The notes under the pieces are model-generated. The model saw only the letters and a program-made list of their open reading frames with translations. It was not told where the DNA came from and searched no databases. A stretch of 25,924 bases of DNA from Chara braunii (Eukaryota > Streptophyta > Charophyceae > Charales > Characeae): assembly GCA_003427395.1 (NCBI GenBank), contig BFEA01000289.1, positions 1,537,734 to 1,563,657 on the forward strand, in the 5' to 3' direction. The translations under genes were made by a program, and so were the position numbers. Below are positions 1 through 10,900 of the stretch, piece by piece. The first letter of the stretch is position 1. The number at the start of each line of letters is the position of its first letter.

Positions 1-60
1 TGTGTGTGTTTGTAGGGGGGGGTGTCTATGTGTGTGTGTGTGCGTACGTGTGTGTGTTTG
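1..60. repeat. TG-rich microsatellite
   Basis: The first 60 bases are imperfect (TG)n with G-runs, continuing as a T-rich tract to about 120. No coding signal is visible. Confidence 0.8.
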
Positions 61-165
61 TGGGGGCGGTTGTCTATGAGTATGTGTCTTGTTTTTTTTT
101 CTGGTTTTTGTGTTTTTCATTTTTTTAAATACATATGAACTTAAAAATAAAAATAAAAAAATGGA

Positions 166-194
166 GGTTGTATATCTCCAAAAGCTCTACAACC
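166..194. repeat. Hairpin 1 of a related pair in A/T-rich DNA
   Basis: GGTTGTA (166-172) pairs with TACAACC (188-194), a 7-bp stem. The flanks are A-rich on the left and T-rich on the right. A longer hairpin with the same arm sequence lies at 359-387, so the two look like diverged copies of one small element. Confidence 0.55.
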
Positions 195-358
195 TTATAT
201 CTTTTTTTTTTGTTGTTGTTGGTTGCCCGCCAAACAATCTTTGTGAAAAAAAAGAAAAACCCACCCATTTCATCTTTTTTTTGTTTTTTCCTTTCTTTTT
301 ATGTTTTTGATTTTTAAAAAGTATAGCAAAAATTCAAAAAATAAAATTAAAAACATAG

Positions 359-387
359 GGTTGTAGATCTAAAAAAGATCTACAACC
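359..387. repeat. Hairpin 2, perfect 12-bp stem
   Basis: GGTTGTAGATCT (359-370) and AGATCTACAACC (376-387) are perfect reverse complements around a loop of five A. A T-rich run follows from 389. It starts with the same GGTTGTA as the hairpin at 166, giving a 193-bp spacing. It may be a small MITE-like or transcript hairpin. Confidence 0.65.
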
Positions 388-886
388 GTTTTTTTATTTT
401 TTGCTTATTTTTTACCCGAGAAAAAAATATTCCCGCGCCCGCTCAAACCCCGCTCAAGGCACTTGAGTGGTGCTCGAAAACGTCATGGCCGACTGCACGC
501 TCAATCAGTGCACGGTTTCATAGAGGGGGAGGGAAAATTATGGCAACTCTTCGCCCCTGGACTAATCAGATAAATTGCCATCCAGCATGCATCTCCACAG
601 GTGATTTATTTTTATTTTTGATTATTTAGTTGTACGGACTTGGTTAACAACTAACAAACAGATGCAAATAGAATAGTGTAATCCTTGCGGCATTGCATTC
701 TGTTTTAGAATAATCTAAAAATAGAAATAGAATTACCTTTTAGGATCTGACATTGGTTGCTGATTACCGCTTGACTACATTTCTCCAGGCTGACCGAAAA
801 TTATTGTTTATTATTATTCGGTTGGGTGTCATCCTGAGGTAGGATTCAGTGTTGGTTCTAGTTTAGATCAAACAACACTGTAGCTC
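388..886. other. Gene-free stretch upstream of Ty3 copy 1
   Basis: No ORF, LTR or tRNA primer-binding site is recognisable here. It should hold the leader and 5' LTR of the retroelement that follows, but nothing matches the sequence after 6395, so the 5' LTR is lost, diverged beyond recognition, or never lay here. CTCAAG-GCA-CTTGAG near 454-468 is a minor palindrome. Confidence 0.5.
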
Positions 887-2877
887 ATGAGTGAAGAAGG
901 AAGCAGTGAGGAGGAGGAACGATTAGTGGAGGATCTTAAAGTTACCCGTAGAAATGCACTCAATCGACCGATCACTTTCCTATAGCTAGAGCAAGGAGAG
1001 GGAAGGAGGGTGTGAAGAGAAGCCACGGAGAGGACGACATTATAGGGGGTTAGGGAAGCAGCAGCCAGAGTCGAAAGGGCACTAGCAGGCGCACTAGAAG
1101 CAGACACTAGAGCCGACGCTGAGGCAGCCATGGCCACTGCCTCTATTATGTCACAGGCCTCGTCTCAGGCCTCATCGCAGGTATCAGTCAGGGGTTCTCT
1201 CAAGTGTCCGTTAGTCAATCTGTTGGCTTGCAAGTCAACCAACAATCTCAACTCATGCCAGAAGATTACGAGATCCTACAAGCGGAGGCTCTTCATGATG
1301 AGTTACAACAACAGTTGCGGGATGTAGCCGAGAGAAGAGAAAGGGCTAAAATGAGAAAAGCCAGACTAGGAGCTAGGAGGCAGGAGTTAAGAGTTGGAAG
1401 AACTAGACGAGTTAACATTAGATCCTGCGGTCAAGTCACTGCGACGTTTGCTGCTTCGTGTGGTTGAAGCACAAGTAGTGCAACAAGAGTTGTTGGCCGA
1501 GCTAGTGGTCGGCCATAAAGTATTATGGCTGCATCGCAGGCCCCTCGTCATGTGATGAGGCAGCCTAAGTACTTTGTAGCTCCCCCTACGCAGGTCCCTC
1601 AGTGATGCCGTTGCCAGCACGACCCTCTTTTTCTCCTATGTTTGGCATACCTCTTTCAGGTGGTTTAGCAGCAGTTAGTGGTCAGGTCCTTAGGACTTCT
1701 CCCCTACCATCAATGACGGTTGCAGCTACAGTCCAGCCATCAGGACAGCCTCAGGTTAGCGCGCAGCAACCTGTTCCAGTGGTTACGCAGCCACTGCAGC
1801 AAACACCTGGGGCAATCCAACCCATGCAGTGGATGCCCAAGATCCCCTTGTTGAGTCCTAAGCCCTTCTCTGGCGACAAGAAGAAGGAAGAGGACCTGGA
1901 TACCTGGGTGAGGACTGTGCCTACCTATGTGAGGCACAAGCTCAAAAGGCCAGAGCATAAAGTTATAGTTGTTGCATCCTTTCTGGAAGGCTCTGTCGCA
2001 CAATGGTTGAATGGTCTAGTGCAGCAACAAGGCTATGGTCAAAACTTCGATGCTTGGGCCTAGGCGCGGGCATTGGAAGACTTCGTACGGACCGTGTACA
2101 ATAGGTGGCATGACCCTCAAGGGGCTCAGAAGGCTACTGACTCATTGGCTAGTGTCGGTTCTAAACGGTATCGAACATTACGTGAGGTCACAGACGTCGT
2201 AGAACGTCTGATGGTGGTACCTAGCGTGTGCGATGACCCTCAGGTACTCCTCACAGCTTATCTGCGATGTCTGCCTACAGATGTCAAGAACAAGCTGGTG
2301 GATGAGGCCACCATCGATGTCCATAACTTCACTACTTTCAGCAAGAAGGCTTTGGATATAGAGGCCAAACTTGGGACTACACAGCAGGGTCTGGCAGATG
2401 GTAGGAAGAAGAAGCTTCCCCAGGATTGAAGGAAGAAGGGCAATCTTATGTTCGTCGATCACGAAGCTCAGGCAATTGACATTGACGACTTCCCTGACTA
2501 TGGGGAAGACACAGAGCAAGATGGGGCTAGTGAGACTTCGGATGGGGGAGTCGTAGCTCCTATCAAAAAAGGCTAAGGGGACCGGGAAACAAAAGGTAGG
2601 CCGGTCTAACGGTCAAGGCGACCAAGGGACACCAGTTTGGGTGCGACTTGGTTTAGATTACGAGGTTTGGAGGGACCGAGTTGCTAGGGCCACGTGTCTT
2701 AACTGCGGCAACTTTGGGCACACTTCTAGAACATACCGAGGCAAAAAGGTCACAACGAAGGTACCCTCTCCTACGGTGGTAGGCTTATCTTCAAACTTTG
2801 GTGGTCTCATCTGCGAGCACCTCGCAGGGAAACACCTCGGGCCAGTAGGAGTTTTAGTCGCTCTTACCCGTGCTTAA
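887..2877 (+). pseudogene. Ty3 copy 1 gag, broken
   Basis: Gag would form the virus-like particle and bind the RNA. The ATG at 887 opens an acidic N-terminus (Glu/Ser-rich) followed by basic and Gln-rich helices. In-frame stops at 983-985, 1013-1015 and 1043-1045 all fit CAG or CGA changed to TAG or TGA. Frameshifts occur near 1200, 1390 and 1600. A Pro/Gln-rich linker (about 1620-1850) leads into the retrotransposon-gag domain (about 1855-2400), with stops at 2061-2063 and 2427-2429. Another frameshift lies at the A6 run 2565-2570. The zinc knuckle (2695-2736) reads C-x2-C-x4-H-x4-Y: its last Cys is Tyr. A further stop (TAA) lies at 2875. Confidence 0.85.
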
Positions 2878-4860
2878 GTGGTTACGTTGCCTTCCCCACT
2901 TCAAGCGTTGGCCAAGGCTATTGACCCGCTAGTCGCCCCACAGACACATGTAGACCAATCGATGCTCTGTTCGAGAGATGTGTATGAGTCCTTAGAAGAG
3001 TTAGAAGCTGAGTGGTCAGGGAAGGACCCAAGAGACTCTTGGGCGATGATTAGTAGAGGTCCTAAAGGTGAACATTTCGTGGTAGAGGTTGATGTAGGTG
3101 GCCACAAAGTGGGCGCCTTCGCAGACATAGGCTCTACACATAACTTCATCAGTTGTGCTTGTGTGGATAGGCTGCGCTTAAAGGACCAAGTGCAGCGGCT
3201 GAATAGATTTGTCCATCCACTTCAACCAACAAGCACAACATAGTTGTCCAAGACTATGTCAAGGACGTAGTCTGCACCTTCTCCTATGGAGGAGGGGAAC
3301 TGAAACACAAGATCTCGTTCCTAGTGAGCGATGAGCTGCCATTTGATATGCTACTAGGTATGTACTACCTCGAGGTCGCAAAGCCACAATTCGATTGGGA
3401 TAGGAAGGTGATGATTCACAAGTTGCCAAACGGAAGAACCGTTAGACTGCAGAAGTATAAAGCTAACAGGCTAGTGGAGAACTATGGCTGCATGTGTGCT
3501 TCATCCTTTTATTACTATTATAAGCAAAAACCAGAGGAGGGGATGTATCTAGTCTTTGTCTCTGAGAAAGGGGAGGCCGTAAAAACACCCCCAAAGATAG
3601 AAGTTGTCGTTGCAAGCTATCTAGACCTTTTTGAGGAGCCTAGGGGTGCGGTAGAAAGGGAGGTGGTCCATGCAATAGAAATCGTCCCCGGTAGCGAAGC
3701 ACCTAGAGGACGGACCTGCGGAGTTAGATGAGCTCCGCCGCTAGCTCAAGGAGCTCACAGAGAAGGGCTGGATCCGGCCAAGAATGTCCCCCTATGGAGC
3801 ACCAGTTCTCTTTGTCCCAAAGAAATAGGGGACCCTAAGGATGTGCATTGACTATAGAGGCCTCAATGCCATCACAGTTAAGAACGCAGAGCCTCTACCC
3901 TGCATCGATGACCTCCTCGATAGAGTGCAGGGATGTCGATACTTCACAAAGAAGATCTGAACTCCGAATACCATTAGATTGCAATTAGACTTGAGGATCG
4001 ACAAAAAAAACGCTTTTCAGACCAAGTACGGTCTGTACGAGTTTGTGGTGATGACCTTTGGACTATGCAATGCTCCTAGTACATTCCAACACGCAATGAA
4101 TCAGATATTCCATGACTACTTAGGTAAGTTTATCGTTGTGTACCTTGACGATGTCCTGATCTTTAGTAGGACTGCACAGGAGCACACTGAGCACTTGAAA
4201 ATAGTGCTAGGTCTCCTAAGACAGCACCACTATAAGGTAAACTTGGAGAAATGTGAATTTGGTCGCACCAAGATCTTATATCTGGGTCATGTGATCTCCG
4301 CGAACGAATTGAGGCCAGATGATGCCAAAGTGGCCAGCATACGTGACTGGCCCAGACCTCAGACTGTTACCGAGGTCCGGTCGTTTTTGGGGATGACGGG
4401 CTACTATCGTTCGTTTGTGAAAAACTATAGTATTATAGCTTCCCCATTAACAGACCTAACCCGCCTTGACACCCCTTGGGAGCGGACCGAAGAGTGTGAG
4501 GCAGCCTTCAAGAAACTGAAGTATGCCTTGACACACTATGAAGTCCTCAAACTTTCGGATCCTGAGCAGCCCTTTGTTGTGATCACAAACACCGGCCAAT
4601 ATGGACGGGGGAAAGTTGAGGCCAATTGAGTACATTAGCAAAACGATGCCATCTCAGAAGTTAGCTAAGTCCACATATGAGCGAGAACTCTATGCCCTAC
4701 ACAGCGTGTGCTCTCTGATGCCTTGAAGAGGTGGATTGATGTCATAGACATGTATGACTTCAAGCTCGACCCTCTAAAGGGAGAGTACAATAAGGTGGCT
4801 GATGCACTATCGCGAAGGGCAGACTATCTGGGCGCGCTGGTAACTGAGTTTGAAATATCT
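2878..4860 (+). pseudogene. Ty3 copy 1 pol: protease, reverse transcriptase, damaged RNase H
   Basis: The aspartic protease keeps its catalytic Asp (3124-3126), but the motif reads D-I-G-S-T instead of D-S-G-S-T. A frameshift near 3240 leads into the conserved block after protease (FDMLLGM). RT starts around 3715 after another frameshift, with stops at 3742, 3826 and 3958 and a scrambled segment at about 3945-4015. It keeps CIDYRGLN and the catalytic YLDD (4141-4152). RNase H carries Asn where its first catalytic Asp is expected (TNTGQYG, about 4588). It has lost two internal stretches around 4605-4625 and 4700-4710, the second of roughly 50 codons compared with copy 2, removing the region of the SDH active-site residue. 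It resumes with the ADALSRR motif. It cannot make active enzymes. Confidence 0.88.
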
Positions 4861-6383
4861 GATGATGTAACTCGATCAATGGTGGAAGCCTATCACGAAG
4901 ATGCAGTTATCTTAGAGATCATCCATAAGTTAGAAGCTAAAGACAAAGGCACTTTTGGCGAATTTACGGTAGTTAATGGCTTGCTATTCCTTGAGAAGGC
5001 TGGGAAGAAAAGACTGTGTGTTCCAGATAGGGAGTCTTTGTGTAGTTTGTTTCTAGGAGAATGTTTTGATGCAACTGGTCATTTTGGATATAAAAAGACC
5101 TCAGCTAACTTAGTGCGGAAATTCTGGTGGCCCTCTATGATGCAAGATGCGAAGAAATATGTTGAGACTTGCTAGGTTTGTCAACGGGACAAACCTAGGA
5201 CTCGGGCTCTGCTTGGGCCCATCAATCCCTTGCCTATCCCTGAAGGTCCCGATCAAAGTGTGTCCATGGACTTCATGGATACCCTTGTGACCAGCAGGAG
5301 CGGTAAGAGACACATCTTCGTCATAGTGGACCGATTTACCAAGTATGCTAGACTGATCGTCATGCCAAAAACACCAAAAACTGACTATGTCATCAAGCTG
5401 TTTATGGATAATAGGGTACGGGACTTTGGGTTGCCTAAGTCCATTGTTAGCGACAGGGACGTCCGCTTCACCAGCGAACTGTGGCAGAGTACTGCCCAAC
5501 AGATGGGCACCCGACTGCAAATGACATCAGGGAATCACCCTGAGTCAAATGGCCAGGCAGAAAAGATGGACCAAGTAGTGCAGCACCTGCTTCGGCATTA
5601 CATCAAGCCAAGTCAGGATGACTGCGATGAGAAATTACTTCTCGTCGCCAGCCTGTACAACAACGTTGTGCACGACAGTACTGGTACGACTCCCAACCAA
5701 CTGCATCTTGGTTGAAAGCCCAGATCCGCACTTAATTTCCTGCTACCGGAAAATCAGCCATCTGCAACACCCGACAGCATACTGTCAAGTACGAACAGAT
5801 GCTACAACAGGCTGTAGAACACATTAAGAAAGCACAAGATGCCATGGTTGCATCTGAGAACAGACACAGATGGCCATTTGAGTTTTAGGTAGGTGAACGA
5901 GTGTGGGTTAAATCATATGAACTGGGTCAGGAGTTGGGGATATCATGAAAGCTAATGCCTCAGTATTTCGGTCCCTGGGAGGTCCTAGATATAGTTGGGG
6001 ATCAGATAGATGGACCCTCTTATGTGATTCGCATTCCTGCTCACCTGCGCACACACCCATTCTTTCACGCCTCAAAGCTAACACCTTTCATAGAAACTGC
6101 ACAGTTCCCTTCCAAATGATCAATGCTGCCCCCAACCATGGACGGCGAAGTCGACATTGATGACATTGTGGAGCACAGAGTGATGCCTGTACCTAAGCCT
6201 CCCGACAAAGGCCGACCTGCAAAGCCAAGGATGCAGTACCGTGTCAGATTCAGACATCATACTGATCCCAGCGAAGATCGGTGGTTTACCAGAGAGGAAC
6301 TGCAGCAGACAGCTCCCCAAGTGATTGCAGGATATGAACGAAGACTCAAAGAAAAAGGACTTCTCAGGGGACTATCGAAGTAA
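4861..6383 (+). pseudogene. Ty3 copy 1 integrase and chromodomain-like C-terminus
   Basis: Integrase inserts the cDNA. The HHCC zinc finger is damaged: its first His is Phe (ECFDATGHFG), and a TAG (5173-5175) falls between the two Cys. The catalytic core keeps D (5269-5271, MDF), D (SDRDVRF, about 5450) and E (NGQAE, about 5555). A TGA replaces Trp at 5713. After a frameshift near 5780 the frame is constant to 6383, with stops at 5886, 5946 and 6117, all fitting C-to-T changes. It carries the GPWEVL (GPY/F-type) motif near 5970 and a chromodomain-like tail (about 6130-6350). In chromoviruses such tails bias insertion toward particular chromatin; here that is inference. Confidence 0.87.
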
Positions 6384-6394
6384 AGGAGGAGGGA
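6382..6394 (+). other. Polypurine tract of Ty3 copy 1
   Basis: AAAGGAGGAGGGA directly follows the pol stop and is followed by TG at 6395, the expected start of a 3' LTR. In LTR elements this RNase-H-resistant purine run primes plus-strand DNA. Confidence 0.65.
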
Positions 6395-6944
6395 TGCGAG
6401 GATCAGGCTCCTCGGCAGGCCTTAGGGGCCCCAATTGCAAAAGTGTGCCTGCCCTAAGTGAAGGCGGGCAGTTGGTTGAAGGAACTCAGGCCACGGCCAG
6501 CCACACTTTGTTCGGCCTTCTAGGCCTTTCTTCGAAGCAGGCCCTGGGCCGCATCTGCAGCAGTATACACGACGAGCAGTGGAAGGCATAACCAAACGGG
6601 GCCCAGGGCAGTAGCAGCAGAGGCTCAGCCACCCGCGGCCTACAGGAAGCTTCTGGGCATAGGCCCAGCCCGGCCAGGTAGCACCCAGGCCAGACTCTTT
6701 CCATATAGGAAAGAGCTCGCTGCCTGGTGGGGCATTCGGGCACTTGCTAGTTTGCGGCAGCGCTGCTGGAACGAGCGCTTGCAAGCTGCTGCAAGTGCAG
6801 AGCAAGGTGTCGCGCACGTCCGGTCGCGTAGAAGTGAGGGTGCCATAGCTCAGCTTCCATAGCTGGCTGGGCTTGGGTGCATGGCAAGGGGTAGTGGTGG
6901 TCTTCGTGCATAAGGGAGAAGACGTGGGTGAAAGACAAGGGAGA

Positions 6945-6945
<1 letters not shown>
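6395..6945 (+). other. Probable 3' LTR segment of copy 1 (no partner)
   Basis: It starts with TG after a polypurine tract, GC-rich with no convincing ORF. The end cannot be placed because there is no 5' LTR to compare with. It may include the GA tract and run to about 7330, or the LTR may be truncated. Confidence 0.4.
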
Positions 6946-7028
<83 letters not shown>

Positions 7029-7029
7029 N

Positions 7030-7097
<68 letters not shown>
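6946..7097. repeat. (GA)n microsatellite with a gap base
   Basis: About 150 bp of uninterrupted GA dinucleotide, broken only by N at 7029. The N probably marks unresolved array length. Long overlapping ORFs on both strands through it are Glu-Arg or Ser-Leu artefacts. Confidence 0.95.
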
Positions 7098-7100
<3 letters not shown>

Positions 7101-7984
7101 GGATGATGACGTGAGGGCACATACGTGGTCTTGGCGATAGTCTGCAAGAGGCGACATCTTCATGTACTTTGGTGGCTGCTGTCGTCAACAGTTGCATTGT
7201 CAATTCGTAGGCTGGAAGTAGCTGTAGAATAGTAGTCCGGGCGCTGAGCGCCAAGTAGGGGGAAGGGCTCTGGATACGTATGTGGGTGATGGCAAGAGTA
7301 AGCTCTCATTGACACTCGGATTCAGTGTTTCGCTTCTCCATTGGTGTAATATTGGTGCAATTGAACAGCAGCAATTCTGCTTTCTGGACGGTGTGGAACT
7401 TTCTGGCTTTCAATGTCATTGTGCAATCTGGACTCTGTCATTTTGCTATTGCACATTTTCCTTGCACTATACTTACTCAAGCCATCAAGTTTCGCAACTC
7501 GACTTCCCATCCTTTTTTCTTTTTTTGGACCAGTGGTTCAGTTCTCAACTTCTCAATTTATGCATGTCATCCTTGCGCAGGCGGGCTATGCTAATCCTAT
7601 CTGTATCATTCCAAATTTAACGGATGTCATGAAGGACTCAACGTCCTCTCCTATTTAGTTATGAAGCATGGTTACATTCTTGGTGTCTGCCTTCTGTGTG
7701 GGTTTCGAACATTCTTGGATCCTTCTGTCGTCCACCTGTTCCCCAATCAGCATGTGTGTTCTCTTGAGCGCATGAGATGCTGTCGCTGTAAACATTTTTC
7801 TTTTGTGCACCTATGAGTACTACCATTACTGCTGCTTCCAATTGCAATATCAGAGTCAACCTCAGCACACTAAAGCATCGATTCTTGTTGCCATAAATGA
7901 ATACCGCTGAATCCTCCAGAGCAAAGTTAGCCTGAGATGGACCAGCATCCAGCACACAATTCACATGAAATGAATAACAATAAA
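7098..7984. other. Flank between GA tract and the minus-strand gene
   Basis: No recognisable protein on either strand. It is the continuation (intron or 3' side) of the minus-strand gene that ends its open exon at 7985-7997, and possibly the tail of the copy 1 LTR. A minus-strand ORF (7659-8021) overlaps the exon end but shows no family features. Confidence 0.4.
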
Positions 7985-10900
7985 TCAGAAAGTTACCTGG
8001 TTCTGCATGTCCGCACACCACGCCTCCAGCGACTGGAATCGGCCCTGAACCTCGCCTTTAATCCCAGTCCACTTTTGGGTTACATCAACTCGCACATCCT
8101 CAATGGCGTGTTCTATCTTCCTCCAGGCATCGAGTACCTCCTCATAACCACCATGTACATCCACTTCTCGCGGACTGGAAGTGGACAAGGCAGCAATCTC
8201 ATTTTTTGAGCTTGGCATCGAACTAGCTCTTGCAGCAGCACCATCCAGCATCAGTTGGAGGACATCGTCCACAGCGCGTTCAGTTTCCCCTCCCTGAGTG
8301 TTGATGTTTGCATCTATCAACACACTATCTCGAGCCGCAAAAGAGGAGCGCATACCTCCAGAGTCCAGACCCACCTTCGACCAATTATCGCCAATTATGG
8401 GATCAACGGAAGCCTCATCAACTTGCAATGTATCCACTCCTCGCGATGATCCCACAAGTACTCTGCCAGACTCAAGACCAGAGATCTGCTCACTAGATCT
8501 GGCACCATCCTCCTGATCTCTTCTGACAATTACCAAATCCCCCCCTGCTATGCTATGGCCACTTTCTGTCGTAATCCCCCCTCTTTCTGCATTCCTCATC
8601 TCCCAACCCTGTTGCCCTCTCCTCATCAGTCCCTCATTCATATTACCATCTCTAGCAAGCAGTTTCGCGACTGTGTCCTCCAGTGCACCCAGACGATCAT
8701 CTTGCCTGTCAAACCGTGAGAAAATCTTGGAAAGGTCCACTTTTGTGCCGTCATCTCCTGAAGCTTTCACAGAATTGTCCATCCTCTCAAAGATCCATCC
8801 TCTCTCTTTTCTACCTTCTTCAACCGCCCGCTCGAGGGACCTCATCCGCTGATTTCCTTCATCCATCTCCATTCGCATATCCCTGAGCTCACGCTCCATG
8901 GCAGTCACAATGCCAGAAATCTGCTGCATTTCTTGCATCCTCTTCTCCACGGAAGATAAGGATTGCTCCATGTGTGCATTGACTTTGTCCATCTCTCTCT
9001 TCAACCACTCTAGGTCACCCATCATCCTCCCCACCAACTCCATATCCATTGATCCCTTTTCTTCTCCCACTCGATGCCCAGAGACGAGCCGCATCGTCTT
9101 CTCCAACTCTTCTTTCACTTTCACGACTTCACTTTCGACCCATTTCACTCGCTCGGCTACCAGTGTGTCCACATCTTGCCTTAGCTTGTTAACGATACCA
9201 CCAAGATCATCCATAACACTACCAGGCAACAACACACGTGCTTCAAGTGAGACAGGTGCAGATCTCCCCTGTGCTCGATGCCCATCAACAGGTCTGTTAC
9301 CCTCATTACTCTCTGCCCCAGTTCCCATGGTTGACCTCCTGGGGTCTTGAACACCGTTGAACTCTAACACTGGTTGGAACCGGTCGCCCAGCCTGCTCCC
9401 AAACTCCCTCCTTGGCATTGGCAGAAACAGCTCTTCATCTAAGACAGATAGACTCAGCTTCCTTAACTTTTCCTTAACTGAGGATAACATGCTTAGAATC
9501 TGCTCTCTTGATTGAGATCCTCTAACTGATGCCATTGCCAATCGTTTAGAGGCAATTCCAACTGTTCCAGTGTTCCCTCCAAGTTCTGTTCTGCGCCTTA
9601 CACCATCCCCTTCCCCTTCCTGCATTGCAAACCTTGCAGGCTCTGAAACCCTCCTGGACTCTGTTTTACTGACACCATCCCTTAACTGCTCGTGAAGAAT
9701 GTCCTCCTCAACCACAGCCAACAGCTCGTCAATGATTGCATCCCCCGCTACTGACAACCTTGCAGATTGTGTGTGACCAACACTAATTGCTGGATCCCTA
9801 GAACTACTGACACCCAACCTGCTCATTCTAATGCCGCCATTATCACGAGCTCCATATACCGCAGAAGAAGAGCTTCTTTGACTACTGGCATCCCCAGACC
9901 TTCTTTGGCGTCCATCACTGCTGTCATCCCCATCACTCTCGAGTTCAACTCCCAAAACTGCCCCATCTACAATCCCATCCCCCTCTCTAACCCCTACGCT
10001 ATCTCTGATAACTGGAACCGTGTCGTCCCCTGCCCTTATCTCCTCACTGCTTGCACCAACGACACCACCATACTGACTACTGAAATACATATCCATTTCA
10101 CAGCGGCTTGGCACACTGACACTCGCCCTCCGGTCCAAAGCCCCCTCCAATTTCCATGGATCCACAACCGACACTGGAGGCTCCGAGTTCCGACGATGCA
10201 TCGAGTCCCTCCCATCACCTACTGTAGTATGCATAAGTCGACTCCGTCGTGCATGCCGATGCTGCTGCCACTGCTCCTGCTGAGTTTCTAGCATGTCCCG
10301 CTCAACTTCTGATACCAATTGCTGCATAACCTCGCCCCCGACAGACATTCTTCCCCCAGAATTTGCACCATCTTGCCTTTTGCCAGCAGCTGAGTCATCC
10401 CTTGGTGGCAATTGAAATAAGCTGTCAATAGCAGCATCAGCCTCCTGCTCCTCTATCTCCGCTCTGGAAATCTCTCTCCCTTCCATTTGCATGGCCCCAC
10501 CGGTGCCATCTCTCAGTAACCCCCCTTCCTCTCTCCCTGATGTGCCTGAATGCACGCCCCCTCCTGATCCCAAGGAGGGCTCCCAAGAAATGCTACCTGC
10601 TCTTTGTCTTTGCGCCCCACTGTTCCTTGGAAGACTTCCGAATGATGAAATTGAAGATCTCCGTGACCGTGCCTCTGCTGGCTCCATTGCTGCAGTGGTC
10701 CCAGTATGCTGCATTGAGCTCTCCTGTACATTGTCCTGTTCTTCAAAATCTCTCCTATCTGGGGTTGGGGGACCTGATAAGTCTTCGAGCAACGAACCTA
10801 CAATATAACTCAAGTTGTCGCCCTCCACACCATTTCCAGCAAGAGACATTTTTTGTGTGGGTTCCACAGGGCCAAAGACACTTCGTCGGCCCATGGTTGC

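Larger units (their letters stand above)
887..6394 (+). mobile_element. Ty3/gypsy chromovirus-type retrotransposon, copy 1 (decayed)
   Basis: Order is gag, PR, RT, RNase H, IN, chromodomain-like tail, the order of the Ty3/gypsy (Metaviridae) group. Coding frames shift repeatedly, and about a dozen in-frame stops interrupt recognisable domains. The core is bounded on the left by the gag ATG at 887 and on the right by a polypurine tract at 6382-6394. No 5' LTR or PBS was found. It is unlike copy 2 at gag level but clearly related in RT, IN and the tail, so it is a different family of the same lineage. Confidence 0.9.

Noticed and set aside
359-400. Hairpin plus T-run as an intrinsic transcription terminator
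   Set aside because: It looks like a bacterial terminator, but the window is clearly eukaryotic.
868-1137. Ala/Ser-rich minus-strand ORF
   Set aside because: It is the shadow of the gag N-terminus, which shows a meaningful sequence on the plus strand.
2559-2576. A6G run in copy 1 gag as a slippery site
   Set aside because: The heptamer is out of phase with gag codons and the downstream frame is +1 rather than -1; an A-run indel fits better.
6422-7254. Long minus-strand ORFs (up to 241 codons) through the GA tract, and plus-strand counterparts
   Set aside because: They are open only because a dinucleotide repeat has no stop in any frame; the Ser-Leu or Glu-Arg runs cross an N and the flanks have no family features.
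842-7329. GGATTCAGTGTT at 842-853 and 7318-7329 as the ends of an LTR pair of copy 1
   Set aside because: Similarity stops at 12 bases in both directions and no PBS follows the left copy.
7659-8021. Minus-strand 120-codon ORF as the next exon of the large gene
   Set aside because: CTCAG at about 7933 could be an acceptor, but the product has no features and the ORF overlaps the exon end in another frame; not supportable.
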